From Xanthomonas arboricola pv. juglandis (GTDB taxonomy: Bacteria; Pseudomonadota; Gammaproteobacteria; Xanthomonadales; Xanthomonadaceae): a stretch of DNA of 64,000 nucleotides. Below, one piece after another: positions 19,422 through 30,610 of this stretch. The notes below the pieces were generated by a model. It was not told where the DNA came from. It saw nothing but the letters and a program-made list of their open reading frames with translations, and ran no database searches. The stretch is taken from the NCBI RefSeq assembly GCF_001013475.1, contig NZ_JZEF01000005.1, positions 135,440 through 199,439 on the forward strand. Reading direction: 5' to 3'. How positions within the stretch are numbered: position 1 is the first letter of the stretch; each line of letters starts with the position of its first letter. A program made the position numbers and the translations under genes.

Positions 19422-19521
19422 GCCCTGCAGCCAACTCACAGCGTCGAGGGCGCGGCGAGGACACCGCACCGGTTGCCGGCTGTTTTGTTGAAAACCATAC
19501 ATACCGACCATCTCGACTGGT

Positions 19522-19623
19522 CCTTGCCCGCCCATCGTCGCGGGACCTTACGCGGCATGGATGCCGCGTAAGAGCCTACATGGACGTACTTGCGGCGTGT
19601 CCTGCGATGGTGGGCGGGCAAGG
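19522..19623 (+). repeat. 102-bp palindromic element, direct copy 3
   Basis: It is nearly identical to copies 1 and 2 and starts 202 bp after copy 2. The similarity stops soon after the element, near 19640, about 75 bp before the mannanase stop codon. It may act as, or replace, a terminator for the minus-strand mannanase gene. Confidence 0.75.
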
Positions 19624-19714
19624 GCCCTGCAGAAAGCTCGCAAATCGGAAGCTCTGCAAGCAACCCATTCACCCATCCCGAAAAACCAAAGACGCTGGCT
19701 GCAGGGCTTCACTC

Positions 19715-20704
19715 TCAACGTGGGCCGAACACGCTCGCCCTGCGCGAGGTCGCGGTGATGCCATCGGCGCCCAGGATCAGGTTGCGCCCCCAGCTGCTGA
19801 GGCGCGTGGCGTTCCAGCCGATTGCGATATCCAGCGATTGCGTGCTGCTGTCGTTGCCCGACCACGACCAGCCCAGATAGCCGACGTTGTATTCGCGGGC
19901 ACGGCGCATGATCGCTGCCTCGTCCACGTGCGCGCCGCGATGGTCTCCCCCGAACTCGCCGATCACCAGCGCCAGCTTTTTATCGCGGAAGGCGCGCAGA
20001 TAGTTGTTGACCGTCGCATCGCTGCCGAACACTTCGTACATGTGCACGCTGAAGATCAGGTTGCGGCGGCTGTCGCGCGCCAGCAACGCCGCAGCGTTGT
20101 CGCGCATGTAGAACTTCCAGTCCTGGCCCCAGTTCGGCGCATCCACCATCAGGGCGTGGGTCAGTCCGGCCTTGCGCAATGCGGCGATCGCGGTTGCATG
20201 GCCGTTGACCCATTCGCTGGCGCTCAACTGATTGCCGAACGGCTCGTTGCCGATGTTGATGATGACCTGGTCTTCGTTGCCGATCAGCGCCTTGCGGATG
20301 CTGGTCCAGTACGCAGTCGCGTGGGCCAGACCGGCGGCAGCGCCGTCTTCGCCATAGCCGGTGGTGTCGTGCACTTCCAGCACCGCGATCAGGCCCAGGC
20401 TTTTGCAACGCGCGATGATGCGCGACACGTCGGCCTCCGTTGTGCGGTTCCAGCGATAACCGGAACTGAGCACCACGCGCACGCTATTGGCGCCGGTGGC
20501 AGCGATGGCAGCCAGGGCCGCGTCGGTACGGCTTGCATACCAGGCGTGCGGCAGATTGACGCCACGCAAGACCACGGTGTTGCCATTGGACTCACGCAGT
20601 TGTGTGCCGGACACCGACAGCCCCGCGTGCGCGGCAGACGACACTGCCAGGCCTGCAACGACCAGCAGCATGCGATGGGCAAAACGAGACAACGGTGATT
20701 TCAC
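19715..20704 (-). CDS. Secreted GH5 endo-beta-1,4-mannanase
   Basis: A 329-residue glycoside hydrolase family 5 enzyme, probably subfamily 8. Residues 1-27 are a Sec signal peptide ending AHA. The segment VVLRGVNLPHAWY and the following VLEVHDTTGYGED are typical of bacterial GH5_8 mannanases. The acid/base is E154 in NIGNEPFG and the nucleophile is E250 in VIGEFGG. It would cleave plant mannan or galactomannan outside the cell. It is monocistronic, with a candidate promoter and inverted repeat upstream and palindromic repeats downstream. Confidence 0.88.
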   Translation of the reverse strand: MKSPLSRFAHRMLLVVAGLAVSSAAHAGLSVSGTQLRESNGNTVVLRGVNLPHAWYASRTDAALAAIAATGANSVRVVLSSGYRWNRTTEADVSRIIARCKSLGLIAVLEVHDTTGYGEDGAAAGLAHATAYWTSIRKALIGNEDQVIINIGNEPFGNQLSASEWVNGHATAIAALRKAGLTHALMVDAPNWGQDWKFYMRDNAAALLARDSRRNLIFSVHMYEVFGSDATVNNYLRAFRDKKLALVIGEFGGDHRGAHVDEAAIMRRAREYNVGYLGWSWSGNDSSTQSLDIAIGWNATRLSSWGRNLILGADGITATSRRASVFGPR

Positions 20705-20751
20705 GATCGATTTTCCAGACAGAGGGGAGGACGACGAGCGATGGCGACACT

Positions 20752-20777
20752 CACAGTGCGCGTGAACACTGTGTCAA
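20752..20777 (-). promoter_or_regulatory. Candidate promoter/operator of the mannanase gene
   Basis: A perfect inverted repeat CACAGTG-N8-CACTGTG (20752-20758 and 20767-20773) overlaps a perfect minus-strand TTGACA (20772-20777). It lies about 50-75 bp upstream of the mannanase ATG. A matching -10 is not clear. This is a plausible binding site for a regulator. I did not find a full Clp/CRP consensus. Confidence 0.4.
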
Positions 20778-21152
20778 TTTGACGTGTCAGCCGATGCAAC
20801 CCCTGTCACATATCGAACAAGCGCCAAAACAGGTGCGCTGAACGATTACGTTGTGATGGGGCAACGAAGCAGGCGCACCCTCAGTGATCGGCAAGGCGTC
20901 GCCAATGTTTAGCGGCCGCGCGCCAGCGCCGGCCGCGACGCCGCACGTTTGCTTACATCACGCATGACGCGGGAGTCAGAGCGACCGCGGGCCTGGCGCC
21001 CGGCTGTCGCCTCATGCTGTGGCCTGATGCCATCGCGTAGCTGTCGTCCCTGCAGCGGCTCAGTCGCAGCCATCGCGTGGCAAGCCCCGCTTCAACTGAA
21101 CGGCGCCCAGCGCGATCGGTCAAGGGATTACGCTCCAGGCCGATAGAAGCGC
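20778..21152. other. Intergenic region upstream of the GGDEF/EAL gene
   Basis: About 375 bp between the divergent mannanase and cyclic-di-GMP genes. I see no credible open frame, RNA or hairpin. It presumably holds the plus-strand promoter of the following gene, but no clear -35/-10 pair was found. Confidence 0.5.
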
Positions 21153-23009
21153 ATGCAATCCGCGCTCGCTCCCGCCAAGTCCCCTCCTCCGCCCGTGGTC
21201 GACGAGTCGACCCGGTTGTCCGTCCTGCGTGGCCTGTGCCTGCTGGACTCGCCGCCGGACCCGGTGTTCGAGACCATCGCCGCGATGGCCGCCCGCAACC
21301 TGGGCGCGGAAATCGCGCTGGTATCGCTGGTGGATGAGCATCGTCAGTGGTTCAAGGCCCGCATCGGCCTGGAACCGCAGGAAACGCCGCGTGACCAGGC
21401 GTTCTGCGCGCATGCGATCCGTGCCCCCGAGGTGATGGTAGTGCCCGACGCGCAACTGGATCCGCGCTTTTGCGACAACCCGCTGGTGCTGGGGCCACCC
21501 TTCATCCGCTTCTACGCCGGCGCGCCGCTGACGCTGCGCGACGGCCACCGCATCGGCACCTTGTGCGTGATCGGGACCAGCCCGCGTCCGGGCCTGGACG
21601 CCGAAGCGATCACCCAACTGGAAGGCCTGCGCGACCTGGCGGTGCTGCGGGTGGAAAACCTGCGCAGCACCACCTACCGCGACGGACCGACCGGGCTGCC
21701 CAATCGGTCGCGCTTTGCCGAGGACCTGGATGCCTGGCTGTCGCAACGCGACAGCGCGCCGGCCACCACCGCGGTGGCGGTCGACATCTGCGGCAGCGAT
21801 TACTTCCGCGACATGGTCAAGGCGCTGGGCTGGGATTATGCCGACGGTTATGTGGCCATCGCCCAGCGTCGGCTGGCAGCGTATCTGCCCGCCGGCACCG
21901 CGCTGTATCGGCTGGACCCGACCACCTTCGGCTTTCTGGCCCAGGCCGAAACGCAGCGTCTGTCCGCGCTGTGCACCAAGGTCTCCAAGGCCTTTGCCGA
22001 GACGCTGGAACATCAGGGCATTCCGCATACCGCAGTGGCCTCGATTGGCGCGGTCTCGCTGCAGACCAGCTATGGCGCGGCCGACACCATCCGCTCGCTG
22101 ACCACCTCGGTGGACATCTCGCGCGAACGCGGCGTGCCGTGGAGCATGTACGAGCGCAAGCACGACGTGGCCCAGCGCAACACCTTCCGCCTGCTGGCTT
22201 CCCTGCCCGCCGCGCTAGACAGCGCCAGCCAGCTACGCCTGCACTACCAGCCGCGCGTGGACCTGCACGATCACCGCTGCGTCGGAGTGGAGGCGCTGCT
22301 GCGCTGGCAGCATCCGATGATTGGCCCGGTGATGCCCGCCGACTTCGTGCCGATGGCCGAGAAGACCGCGCTGATCAACCGCATCACCGCCTGGGTCATC
22401 GACAACGGCATCGCCCAGGCCGCGCGCTGGCAGCAACAGGGACTGGATTTCAATCTGGCCTTGAACGTGTCGGCCGCCGATCTGGACCGGCCCGGTTTCG
22501 TCGGCCTGCTGCGGCGTGGCCTGGAACGCCACAACCTGGATCCGCGCCGGCTGGAGATCGAATTCACCGAAAGCGCGATGATCCGCCACCCCGAGCATCT
22601 GGCCGAGCAATTGGCGGCCATCGCGGCGCTGGGCGTGCATATCGCCATCGACGATTTCGGCACCGGCTACAGCAATTTCAGCTATCTCAAGCAGCTGCCG
22701 GCCAGCTCGTTGAAGATCGATCAGTCCTTCATCCGCTCATTGCCGGACAACCGCACCGACCGCACCCTGGTCCCGGCGATGATCCAGCTCGGCCACAGCC
22801 TGGGCCAGCGCGTGGTCGCCGAAGGCATCGAGTCGGCAGAGGCCTACACGCAGTTGCGCGCCTGGGGCTGCGACGAAGGCCAGGGCTACTGGATCGCCAA
22901 ACCGATGCCGGCAGCGGCACTGGAAACCTGGCTGCAGACGCCGTGGTATGAGCAGTTCGAAGCGCCGGTCAACCTGCTCGCCGCAAGCCTGGCCGCTGCG
23001 CGCGTGTAA
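21153..23009 (+). CDS. GAF-GGDEF-EAL cyclic-di-GMP protein (probable phosphodiesterase)
   Basis: A 618-residue soluble protein. Residues about 20-170 form a GAF domain (LCLLDSPPDPVFETIAAMAAR...FYAGAPLTLRDGHRIGTLCVI). Residues about 175-330 are a GGDEF-like domain beginning GPTGLPNRSRF, but its active motif is replaced (RLDPTTFGFL where RxGGDEF is expected), so cyclase activity is unlikely. Residues about 350-600 are an EAL domain with all key motifs: YQPRV, VEALLRW, LNVS, EFTES, IDDFGTGYS, LKIDQSF, VAEGIES and EGQGYWIAKPM. It should hydrolyse c-di-GMP, with GAF and GGDEF as sensory or GTP-binding parts. Confidence 0.9.
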   Translation: MQSALAPAKSPPPPVVDESTRLSVLRGLCLLDSPPDPVFETIAAMAARNLGAEIALVSLVDEHRQWFKARIGLEPQETPRDQAFCAHAIRAPEVMVVPDAQLDPRFCDNPLVLGPPFIRFYAGAPLTLRDGHRIGTLCVIGTSPRPGLDAEAITQLEGLRDLAVLRVENLRSTTYRDGPTGLPNRSRFAEDLDAWLSQRDSAPATTAVAVDICGSDYFRDMVKALGWDYADGYVAIAQRRLAAYLPAGTALYRLDPTTFGFLAQAETQRLSALCTKVSKAFAETLEHQGIPHTAVASIGAVSLQTSYGAADTIRSLTTSVDISRERGVPWSMYERKHDVAQRNTFRLLASLPAALDSASQLRLHYQPRVDLHDHRCVGVEALLRWQHPMIGPVMPADFVPMAEKTALINRITAWVIDNGIAQAARWQQQGLDFNLALNVSAADLDRPGFVGLLRRGLERHNLDPRRLEIEFTESAMIRHPEHLAEQLAAIAALGVHIAIDDFGTGYSNFSYLKQLPASSLKIDQSFIRSLPDNRTDRTLVPAMIQLGHSLGQRVVAEGIESAEAYTQLRAWGCDEGQGYWIAKPMPAAALETWLQTPWYEQFEAPVNLLAASLAAARV

Positions 23010-23039
23010 GCGGCGGCAGCACAACGTCCTAAACGCACT

Positions 23040-23067
23040 GCGGCGCGACACCTGAGTGTCGCGCCGC
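23040..23067. terminator. Bidirectional terminator hairpin between converging genes
   Basis: A perfect 12-bp stem GCGGCGCGACAC / GTGTCGCGCCGC with the loop CTGA lies between the converging EAL-protein gene and the symporter gene. There is no long T-tract on either strand, but the strength and position fit a shared terminator. Confidence 0.7.
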
Positions 23068-23103
23068 GTGCGCACAACCAATGTCAGCGGACTGGCTGGG
23101 CGA

Positions 23104-24666
23104 TTACCAGAACACCGCGTACAGCGCGATCAGGATCACCACCACTCCGATCGCACCGATCTTGAAGCCCAGCGTGGTGCCGTAAGCCACATCGTCGGTA
23201 CGGATCAGGTCGCGCGCCTGGGTAGGCGCGGTCATCAACGACACCAGCACCGCCAGCACCAGCGCCGCCACGAACACCACGCCGATGCGGTCCATGAACG
23301 GCAGTTCCGGCCAGGCGAACTTGAGCGCGAACGACAGCACCACCGAGCCGATCGCCGCGGTCAGTGCGCCGGCTTCGTTGGCACGCTTCCAGAACAGGCC
23401 AAGCATGAAGATCACCACCACGCCGGGCGTAAAGAAGCCGGTGAACTCCTGGATGAACTGGAAGCCCTGATCGAAGTTGCCCAGCAACGGCCGCGCGGTG
23501 AGGATGCCGATCACCACCGCCACGATGGCCACGATGCGACCCACGCGCACCAGTTGCTTCTGCTCGGTCTGCGGGCGGAACTTGGCGTAGAAATCCAGAG
23601 TGAAGATGGTCGCCACCGAATTGATCTTCGACGCCAGCGAGGCCACGATCGCCGCCACCAGCGCCGCGAACACCAGGCCCAGGATGCCGGTCGGTAACAG
23701 CTGCATCATGGTCGGATAGGCCTGGTCGGGCTTGGCCAGGTCCGGCGCCAGCACCACCGCGGCGATGCCCGGCACCACGATCACCAACGGCATCAGCAGC
23801 TTCAGGAACGCGGCGAACACCATGCCCTTCTGCGCCTCGCCGATGTTCTTGGCCGCCAGCGCGCGCTGGATGATGTACTGGTTGAAACCCCAGTAACTGA
23901 TGTTCATCACCCACAGACCGCCCAGCAGCACGCTCAGGCCGGGCAGGTCCTTGTAGAACGGGTTGTCCTTGCTCAGGATCATGTGGAAGTGCTCCGGGTG
24001 CGCACTCCACAGATGCTTGAAGCCGGCCAGCACGCCGGCACCGTCGCCGATCCGTGCCAGGGTCAGCCCGGCCACCAGCAGGCCGCCCAGCACCAGCAGC
24101 GTGACCTGCACGATGTCGGTCAGCGCCACCGCCTTCAGACCGCCGTACAGCTGGTAGACCAGCGCGAATACGCCGATCAACGCCAGGGCCAGGGTCTGGT
24201 CCATGCCGGTGACCTGGCTGACCGCGATCGACCCCAGCCACAGGATCGAGGTGAGATTGACGAACACGTACAGCAGCAGCCAGAACACCGCCATCAGGGT
24301 GCGGATCCACTTGCCGTACCGCTGTTCCAGGAACTGCGGCATGGTGTAGATGCCGTTGCGCAGGAAGATCGGCAGGAAGAACTTGCCCACGATCAGCAGC
24401 GTCAGCGCCGCCATCCACTCGTAGGAGGCGATCGCCAGGCCGATCGCATAACCGGAACCGGCCATGCCGATGATCTGTTCGGCCGAGATGTTCGCGGCGA
24501 TCAGCGAGGCGCCGATCGCCCACCACGGCAACGACTTGCTGGCAAGGAAGTAATCCTCGGCGCTCTTGCTGTGACCTGCCTTCTCGCGCGAGACCCACTG
24601 CGCGAGCACGAAGATGCCGGTCAGATAGACCAGCACAATCACGATATCCAACGTCGCCAAACCCAC
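23104..24666 (-). CDS. Sodium:solute symporter (SSS/SGLT family)
   Basis: About 520 residues with about 14 hydrophobic segments. The region DYFLASKSLPWWAIGASLIAANISAEQIIGMAGSGY is the conserved start of SSS transporters, and ASKINSVATIFTLDFY is the later family signature. I use GTG at 24666, which has AGGAG six bases upstream; the longer frame has a low-complexity Ala/Arg N-terminus. It is downstream of the GH3 beta-glucosidase on the same strand, so it may import glucose released by that enzyme with Na+. The 257-bp gap contains hairpins, so co-transcription is uncertain. Confidence 0.88.
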   Translation of the reverse strand: MGLATLDIVIVLVYLTGIFVLAQWVSREKAGHSKSAEDYFLASKSLPWWAIGASLIAANISAEQIIGMAGSGYAIGLAIASYEWMAALTLLIVGKFFLPIFLRNGIYTMPQFLEQRYGKWIRTLMAVFWLLLYVFVNLTSILWLGSIAVSQVTGMDQTLALALIGVFALVYQLYGGLKAVALTDIVQVTLLVLGGLLVAGLTLARIGDGAGVLAGFKHLWSAHPEHFHMILSKDNPFYKDLPGLSVLLGGLWVMNISYWGFNQYIIQRALAAKNIGEAQKGMVFAAFLKLLMPLVIVVPGIAAVVLAPDLAKPDQAYPTMMQLLPTGILGLVFAALVAAIVASLASKINSVATIFTLDFYAKFRPQTEQKQLVRVGRIVAIVAVVIGILTARPLLGNFDQGFQFIQEFTGFFTPGVVVIFMLGLFWKRANEAGALTAAIGSVVLSFALKFAWPELPFMDRIGVVFVAALVLAVLVSLMTAPTQARDLIRTDDVAYGTTLGFKIGAIGVVVILIALYAVFW

Positions 24667-24848
24667 TGCACTCTCCTGTCTGGCTCTGGGCTGAGCGTCG
24701 TGGACCGGACAGGTCTGCAGACTGCCGCCGCCCGCACTACGTGCGTGGCAGCAGCGCGGCGAACCGCAGCTGCAGGCCGTCCCGGCCGATCGACGCGCGC
24801 GTCCCGCGGCGGCTGATGACACCACCGCTGAGGGTGGCCGCTGTAACA

Positions 24849-24868
24849 CGTCGCCGGGGCCGGCGACG
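24849..24868. terminator. Hairpin between the GH3 gene and the symporter gene
   Basis: A perfect 9-bp inverted repeat CGTCGCCGG / CCGGCGACG with a two-base loop. A second inverted repeat, ACCCGCA / TGCGGGT, lies at 24895-24916, immediately after the GH3 stop. Either could terminate or attenuate transcription from the GH3 gene into the symporter gene. No T-tract was seen. Confidence 0.45.
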
Positions 24869-24923
24869 CATGAATGTGGTTCTTACCTGGGCATACCCGC
24901 AAGCGCGCCTGCGGGTGTGCTGC

Positions 24924-27536
<2,613 letters not shown>

Positions 27537-27878
27537 GATCCAGGTCTCCAGGTGGTTCTCCCCACGGCGATGCGTGACGCCGCAGGCCATTAGGCGGCGT
27601 ACGCTTGCGTGATTCCCCTACCCTGTCAACAACGCGCGCTTGTATGCCAAACGACGGCCAACTTATTGGCCCGGGCTATAGGCTTGGAATACCGGCAGCA
27701 CCTGTCAAACCACGGCAAAGCGTCGAATCCGGCGTGGCGCTTGATCTTTCGCGGCAGCGCAGTTTGCTGCAATGCACCACTGACCGCGATCACCATTGCG
27801 CAGCTCCTGTCACCTGCACGCGCGTTGCTGGGTTCGCTTGCTGCACCGTGTACGAACGCCCGCCAACGGGTGAGCTCG
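27537..27878. other. Intergenic region between the GH3 and phoX-like genes
   Basis: Divergent promoter region. It contains several words related to the Pho half-site, for example CTGTCAAA near 27703 and CTGTCACC near 27806, and the complete candidate Pho box just downstream of this stretch. Open frames here lack support. Confidence 0.5.
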
Positions 27879-27896
27879 CCGTCAAACAACTGTCAT
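27879..27896 (+). promoter_or_regulatory. Candidate Pho box upstream of the PhoX-like gene
   Basis: CCGTCAA-ACAA-CTGTCAT: two 7-bp direct repeats with a 4-bp spacer, the geometry of a PhoB box (consensus CTGTCAT-N4-CTGTCAT). The second repeat is perfect and the first matches 5 of 7. A TAGCGT that could serve as -10 follows 10 bp later, as in PhoB-activated promoters. The start codon of the phosphatase is 76 bp downstream. Confidence 0.6.
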
Positions 27897-27971
27897 ACCT
27901 CGGGCCTAGCGTGACCGGCTTGCCGATGCGCCACCGGCCATCGTTGATCGTCGTCTTTGCCTGGAGTTTCG

Positions 27972-29927
27972 ATGTCTGCCTCCCCCGATCCCGCCCGCCG
28001 CCGCCTGATGCAGTTGCTGGCGTCCGTCCCGCTGTTGCCGCTGGGCAGCGCCAGCGCCGCCGCCCTGCAACACCTCGGCGGCGCCGCACTGGCCGCACAC
28101 CCGTTGCGGCCGTCGGACAACCCGACCCAGCCGATGTCGGCCACCTTCCATGGCATGCCCGCACCCAGCCTGGCCAACCCCGCGGCGATGGCCACCACCA
28201 CGGTGGGGTCGGCGCTGACGGTGGCGCGCAGCGACGGCAGCAGCCAGCGTTATGCGCTTGCGTACCACCCGTTCTTCGTCACCGGCGACCAGGTGCCCGA
28301 CGGCAAGGGCGGCACCGTGCTGGCCGGTGGCTATTACGACATCCAGCATCGGCCGATCATCGACCGCTCCAAACCCGGTGCCGAACGCCCGTTCTTTTCC
28401 GATTGCCCGGACGGCTCCTCGCTGCTGACCCTGCCCGATGCCAAGGTGCCCGGGGTCAAGGGCAACCACGTATTTGCGGTGGTGCAGTTCGAATACACCA
28501 CCCGCGACCAGGCCGGCAACGACACCAACCGCCACCTGCCCGCGCCGATCGCGGTGCTGACGCTGGATCAGGACCCGGCCACCGGCAAGCTGTCGCTGGT
28601 GAAATACCACAACGTCGACACCGCGCCGGTGCACGGGCTGTGGACCACCTGCGGCGCCAGCCTGTCGCCATGGAATACCCACCTGTCCAGCGAAGAGTAC
28701 GAACCCGACGCCACCGCGCTGGCCGGCAACACCCAGTTCCGCAGCTACAGCACCCATCTGTACGGCGACCCGGAAAAAGCCAACCCGTATCACTACGGCC
28801 ACCTGCCCGAAATCACCGTGCACCCGGACGGCACCGGGAGCGTGCGCAAGCACTACTGCCTGGGCCGCATCTCGCACGAGCTGGTGCAGGTGATGCCCGA
28901 CCAGCGCACCGTGCTGATGGGCGACGACGCCACCAATGGCGGTCTTTTCATGTTCATTGCCGACCGCAAGGCGGACCTGTCGGCCGGCACCTTGTACGTG
29001 GGCAAGTGGCAGCAGACCTCGGGCGTGGGCCCGGGTGCGGCCACGTTGCGCTGGATCAAGCTCGGCCACGCCACCAGCGCCGAGATCCAGGCCATGGCCG
29101 ACCGCCTGACCGCCGCCGACATCCTCGACGTGCATCTGAGCGACCCGGGCGATGCCTCGTTTACCAAGATCCCGTTCAACGGCACCTTCAACTGGATCCG
29201 CATCAAGCCGGGCATGGAGAAGGCGGCGACCTATCTGGAAACCCATCGCTACGCGGCGCTGGCCGGCGGCAGCCTGGGCTTCACCAAGCTCGAAGGCACC
29301 ACCGTCAACGCGCGCGACAAGATCGCCTACATGGCGATGTCCTACATCGTCACCAGCATGCGCAACGGCTCGGGCGATGTGAAAGTGGAAGGCCCGGATG
29401 CAGGTGCGGTGTACGCCCTGAATCTGCGCGGCGGCCAGCGCGACAACCACGGCGCGCCGATCCACAGCGACTGGGTGCCGATCGACATGGCCGCACCGGC
29501 TGCGCTCACCGGCCACGATCTGGCCAAGGCCGACGCGCTGGGCAACCTGGCCGACCCGGAACGGCTGGCCAACCCGGACAACCTCAAGTTCTCCGAAGCG
29601 CTGCGCACCTTATTCATCGGCGAAGACAGCAGCCTGCACGTGAACAATTTCCTGTGGGCCTACAACGTGGACAGCGGCACGCTGACGCGGGTGCTGTCGG
29701 TGCCGGCCGGCGCCGAATCCACCGGCCTGCACGCGGTCGACCAGATCCACGGCTGGACCTACGTGATGAGCAATTTCCAGCATCCCGGCGACTGGGAAAG
29801 CCCGCTGCACGACACCGTCAAGGCCACGCTGGATCCGCTGATCCGCGCCAACTACAAGAACCGCTTCGGCGCAGCGGTGGGCTACCTCACCGGCGACCCG
29901 GTGGCGGTGAAGCTGGGCAAGGCGTAA
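27972..29927 (+). CDS. phoX: PhoX-family alkaline phosphatase (DUF839), Tat-exported
   Basis: About 651 residues. The ATG at 27972 has GGAG five bases upstream; the tool frame extends slightly further. The N-terminus PARRRLMQLLASVPLLPLGSASAAA fits a twin-arginine signal. The body matches PhoX: a beta-propeller protein with NHVFAVVQFEYTTRD, the glutamate-rich motif HLSSEEYEPD and LGRISHELVQVMPDQRTVLMGDDATNGGLFMFIAD. PhoX enzymes are Ca/Fe-dependent periplasmic phosphatases that release phosphate from organic esters. A candidate Pho box upstream supports phosphate-starvation control. Confidence 0.88.
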   Translation: MSASPDPARRRLMQLLASVPLLPLGSASAAALQHLGGAALAAHPLRPSDNPTQPMSATFHGMPAPSLANPAAMATTTVGSALTVARSDGSSQRYALAYHPFFVTGDQVPDGKGGTVLAGGYYDIQHRPIIDRSKPGAERPFFSDCPDGSSLLTLPDAKVPGVKGNHVFAVVQFEYTTRDQAGNDTNRHLPAPIAVLTLDQDPATGKLSLVKYHNVDTAPVHGLWTTCGASLSPWNTHLSSEEYEPDATALAGNTQFRSYSTHLYGDPEKANPYHYGHLPEITVHPDGTGSVRKHYCLGRISHELVQVMPDQRTVLMGDDATNGGLFMFIADRKADLSAGTLYVGKWQQTSGVGPGAATLRWIKLGHATSAEIQAMADRLTAADILDVHLSDPGDASFTKIPFNGTFNWIRIKPGMEKAATYLETHRYAALAGGSLGFTKLEGTTVNARDKIAYMAMSYIVTSMRNGSGDVKVEGPDAGAVYALNLRGGQRDNHGAPIHSDWVPIDMAAPAALTGHDLAKADALGNLADPERLANPDNLKFSEALRTLFIGEDSSLHVNNFLWAYNVDSGTLTRVLSVPAGAESTGLHAVDQIHGWTYVMSNFQHPGDWESPLHDTVKATLDPLIRANYKNRFGAAVGYLTGDPVAVKLGKA

Positions 29928-29957
29928 GCGCCGCCGTTGCAGTTGCAGCGCTGCGTG

Positions 29958-30553
29958 ACGCTACAGCCGACACGTGCAGCACGGGGTTTTCGCTGCTGTC
30001 GCAAGGCCAGTAGGAGCGCACCTGGGCGCGAGGAGCTTTGCCGGTATGCCTGTCGCGCCCGGGTGCGCTCCTACGGGTGAGGCCGACACGTGCAGCGTGG
30101 CGTTCTCGCTGCTGTCGCAAGGCCGGTAGGAGCGCACCCGGGCGCGAGGAGCTTTTGCCGGTATGGCCTGTCGCGCCTGGGTGCGCTCCTACGGGTGAGA
30201 CTGACACGTGCAGCGTGGCGTTCTCGCTGCTGTCGCAAGGCCAGTAGGAACGCACCTGGGCGCGAGGAGCTTTGCCGGTATGGCCTGTCGCGCCCGGGTG
30301 CGCTCCTACGGGTGAGGCCGACACGTGCAGCGTGGCGTTCCCGCTGCTGTCGCAAGGCCGGTAGGAGCGCACCTGGGCGCGAGGAGCTTTGCTGGTATGG
30401 CCTGTCGCGCCCGGGTGCGCTCCTACGGGTGAGGCTCACACGTGCAGCGTGGCGTTCTCGCTGCTGTCGCGATGCCGGTAGGAGCGCACCTGGGCGCGAG
30501 GAGCTTTGCCGGTATGCCTGTCGCGCCCGGGGGCGCTCCTACGGGTGAGGCCG
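29958..30553. repeat. Five-copy array of REP-like palindromes with conserved spacers
   Basis: Five units start at 30010, 30126, 30244, 30361 and 30478, with a period of 116-118 bp. Each unit is a ~65-bp imperfect palindrome: GTAGGAGCGCACCTGGGCGC at one end and GCGCCCGGGTGCGCTCCTAC at the other, around GAGCTTTGCCGGTATG. Conserved ~52-bp spacers read GACACGTGCAGCGTGGCGTT...CGCTGCTGTCGC. The GTAGGAGCGC core is the REP family common in Pseudomonas and Xanthomonas. The array lies just after the phoX stop. Open frames inside are products of the repeat. Confidence 0.9.
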
Positions 30554-30610
30554 ATGGATGTCTGGCCGTGTCGGTGAGAAGCGGATCAGACCGCAAGTGC
30601 CTGAGCGCGG

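Larger units (their letters stand above)
18686..19714. other. Gene-free repeat region between regA and the mannanase gene
   Basis: No plausible gene is present. Open frames here translate the repeats in several frames at once, which marks them as non-coding. The stretch contains four copies of a 102-bp palindromic element (listed separately), nearly identical ~99-bp spacers between the last three, and a few shorter repeated words such as TGCTCGGCTTGCG near 18950-19020. Function is unknown. Confidence 0.75.

Noticed and set aside
18940-19571. Several open frames with repeating protein sequence
   Set aside because: The same repeat is open in several frames and on both strands, so the similarity is caused by the 201-bp DNA repeats and not by a coding constraint.
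29958-30553. The tandem array considered as a CRISPR
   Set aside because: The units are 116-118 bp palindromes with near-identical spacers. A CRISPR would have short repeats and unique spacers, and no cas genes are present.
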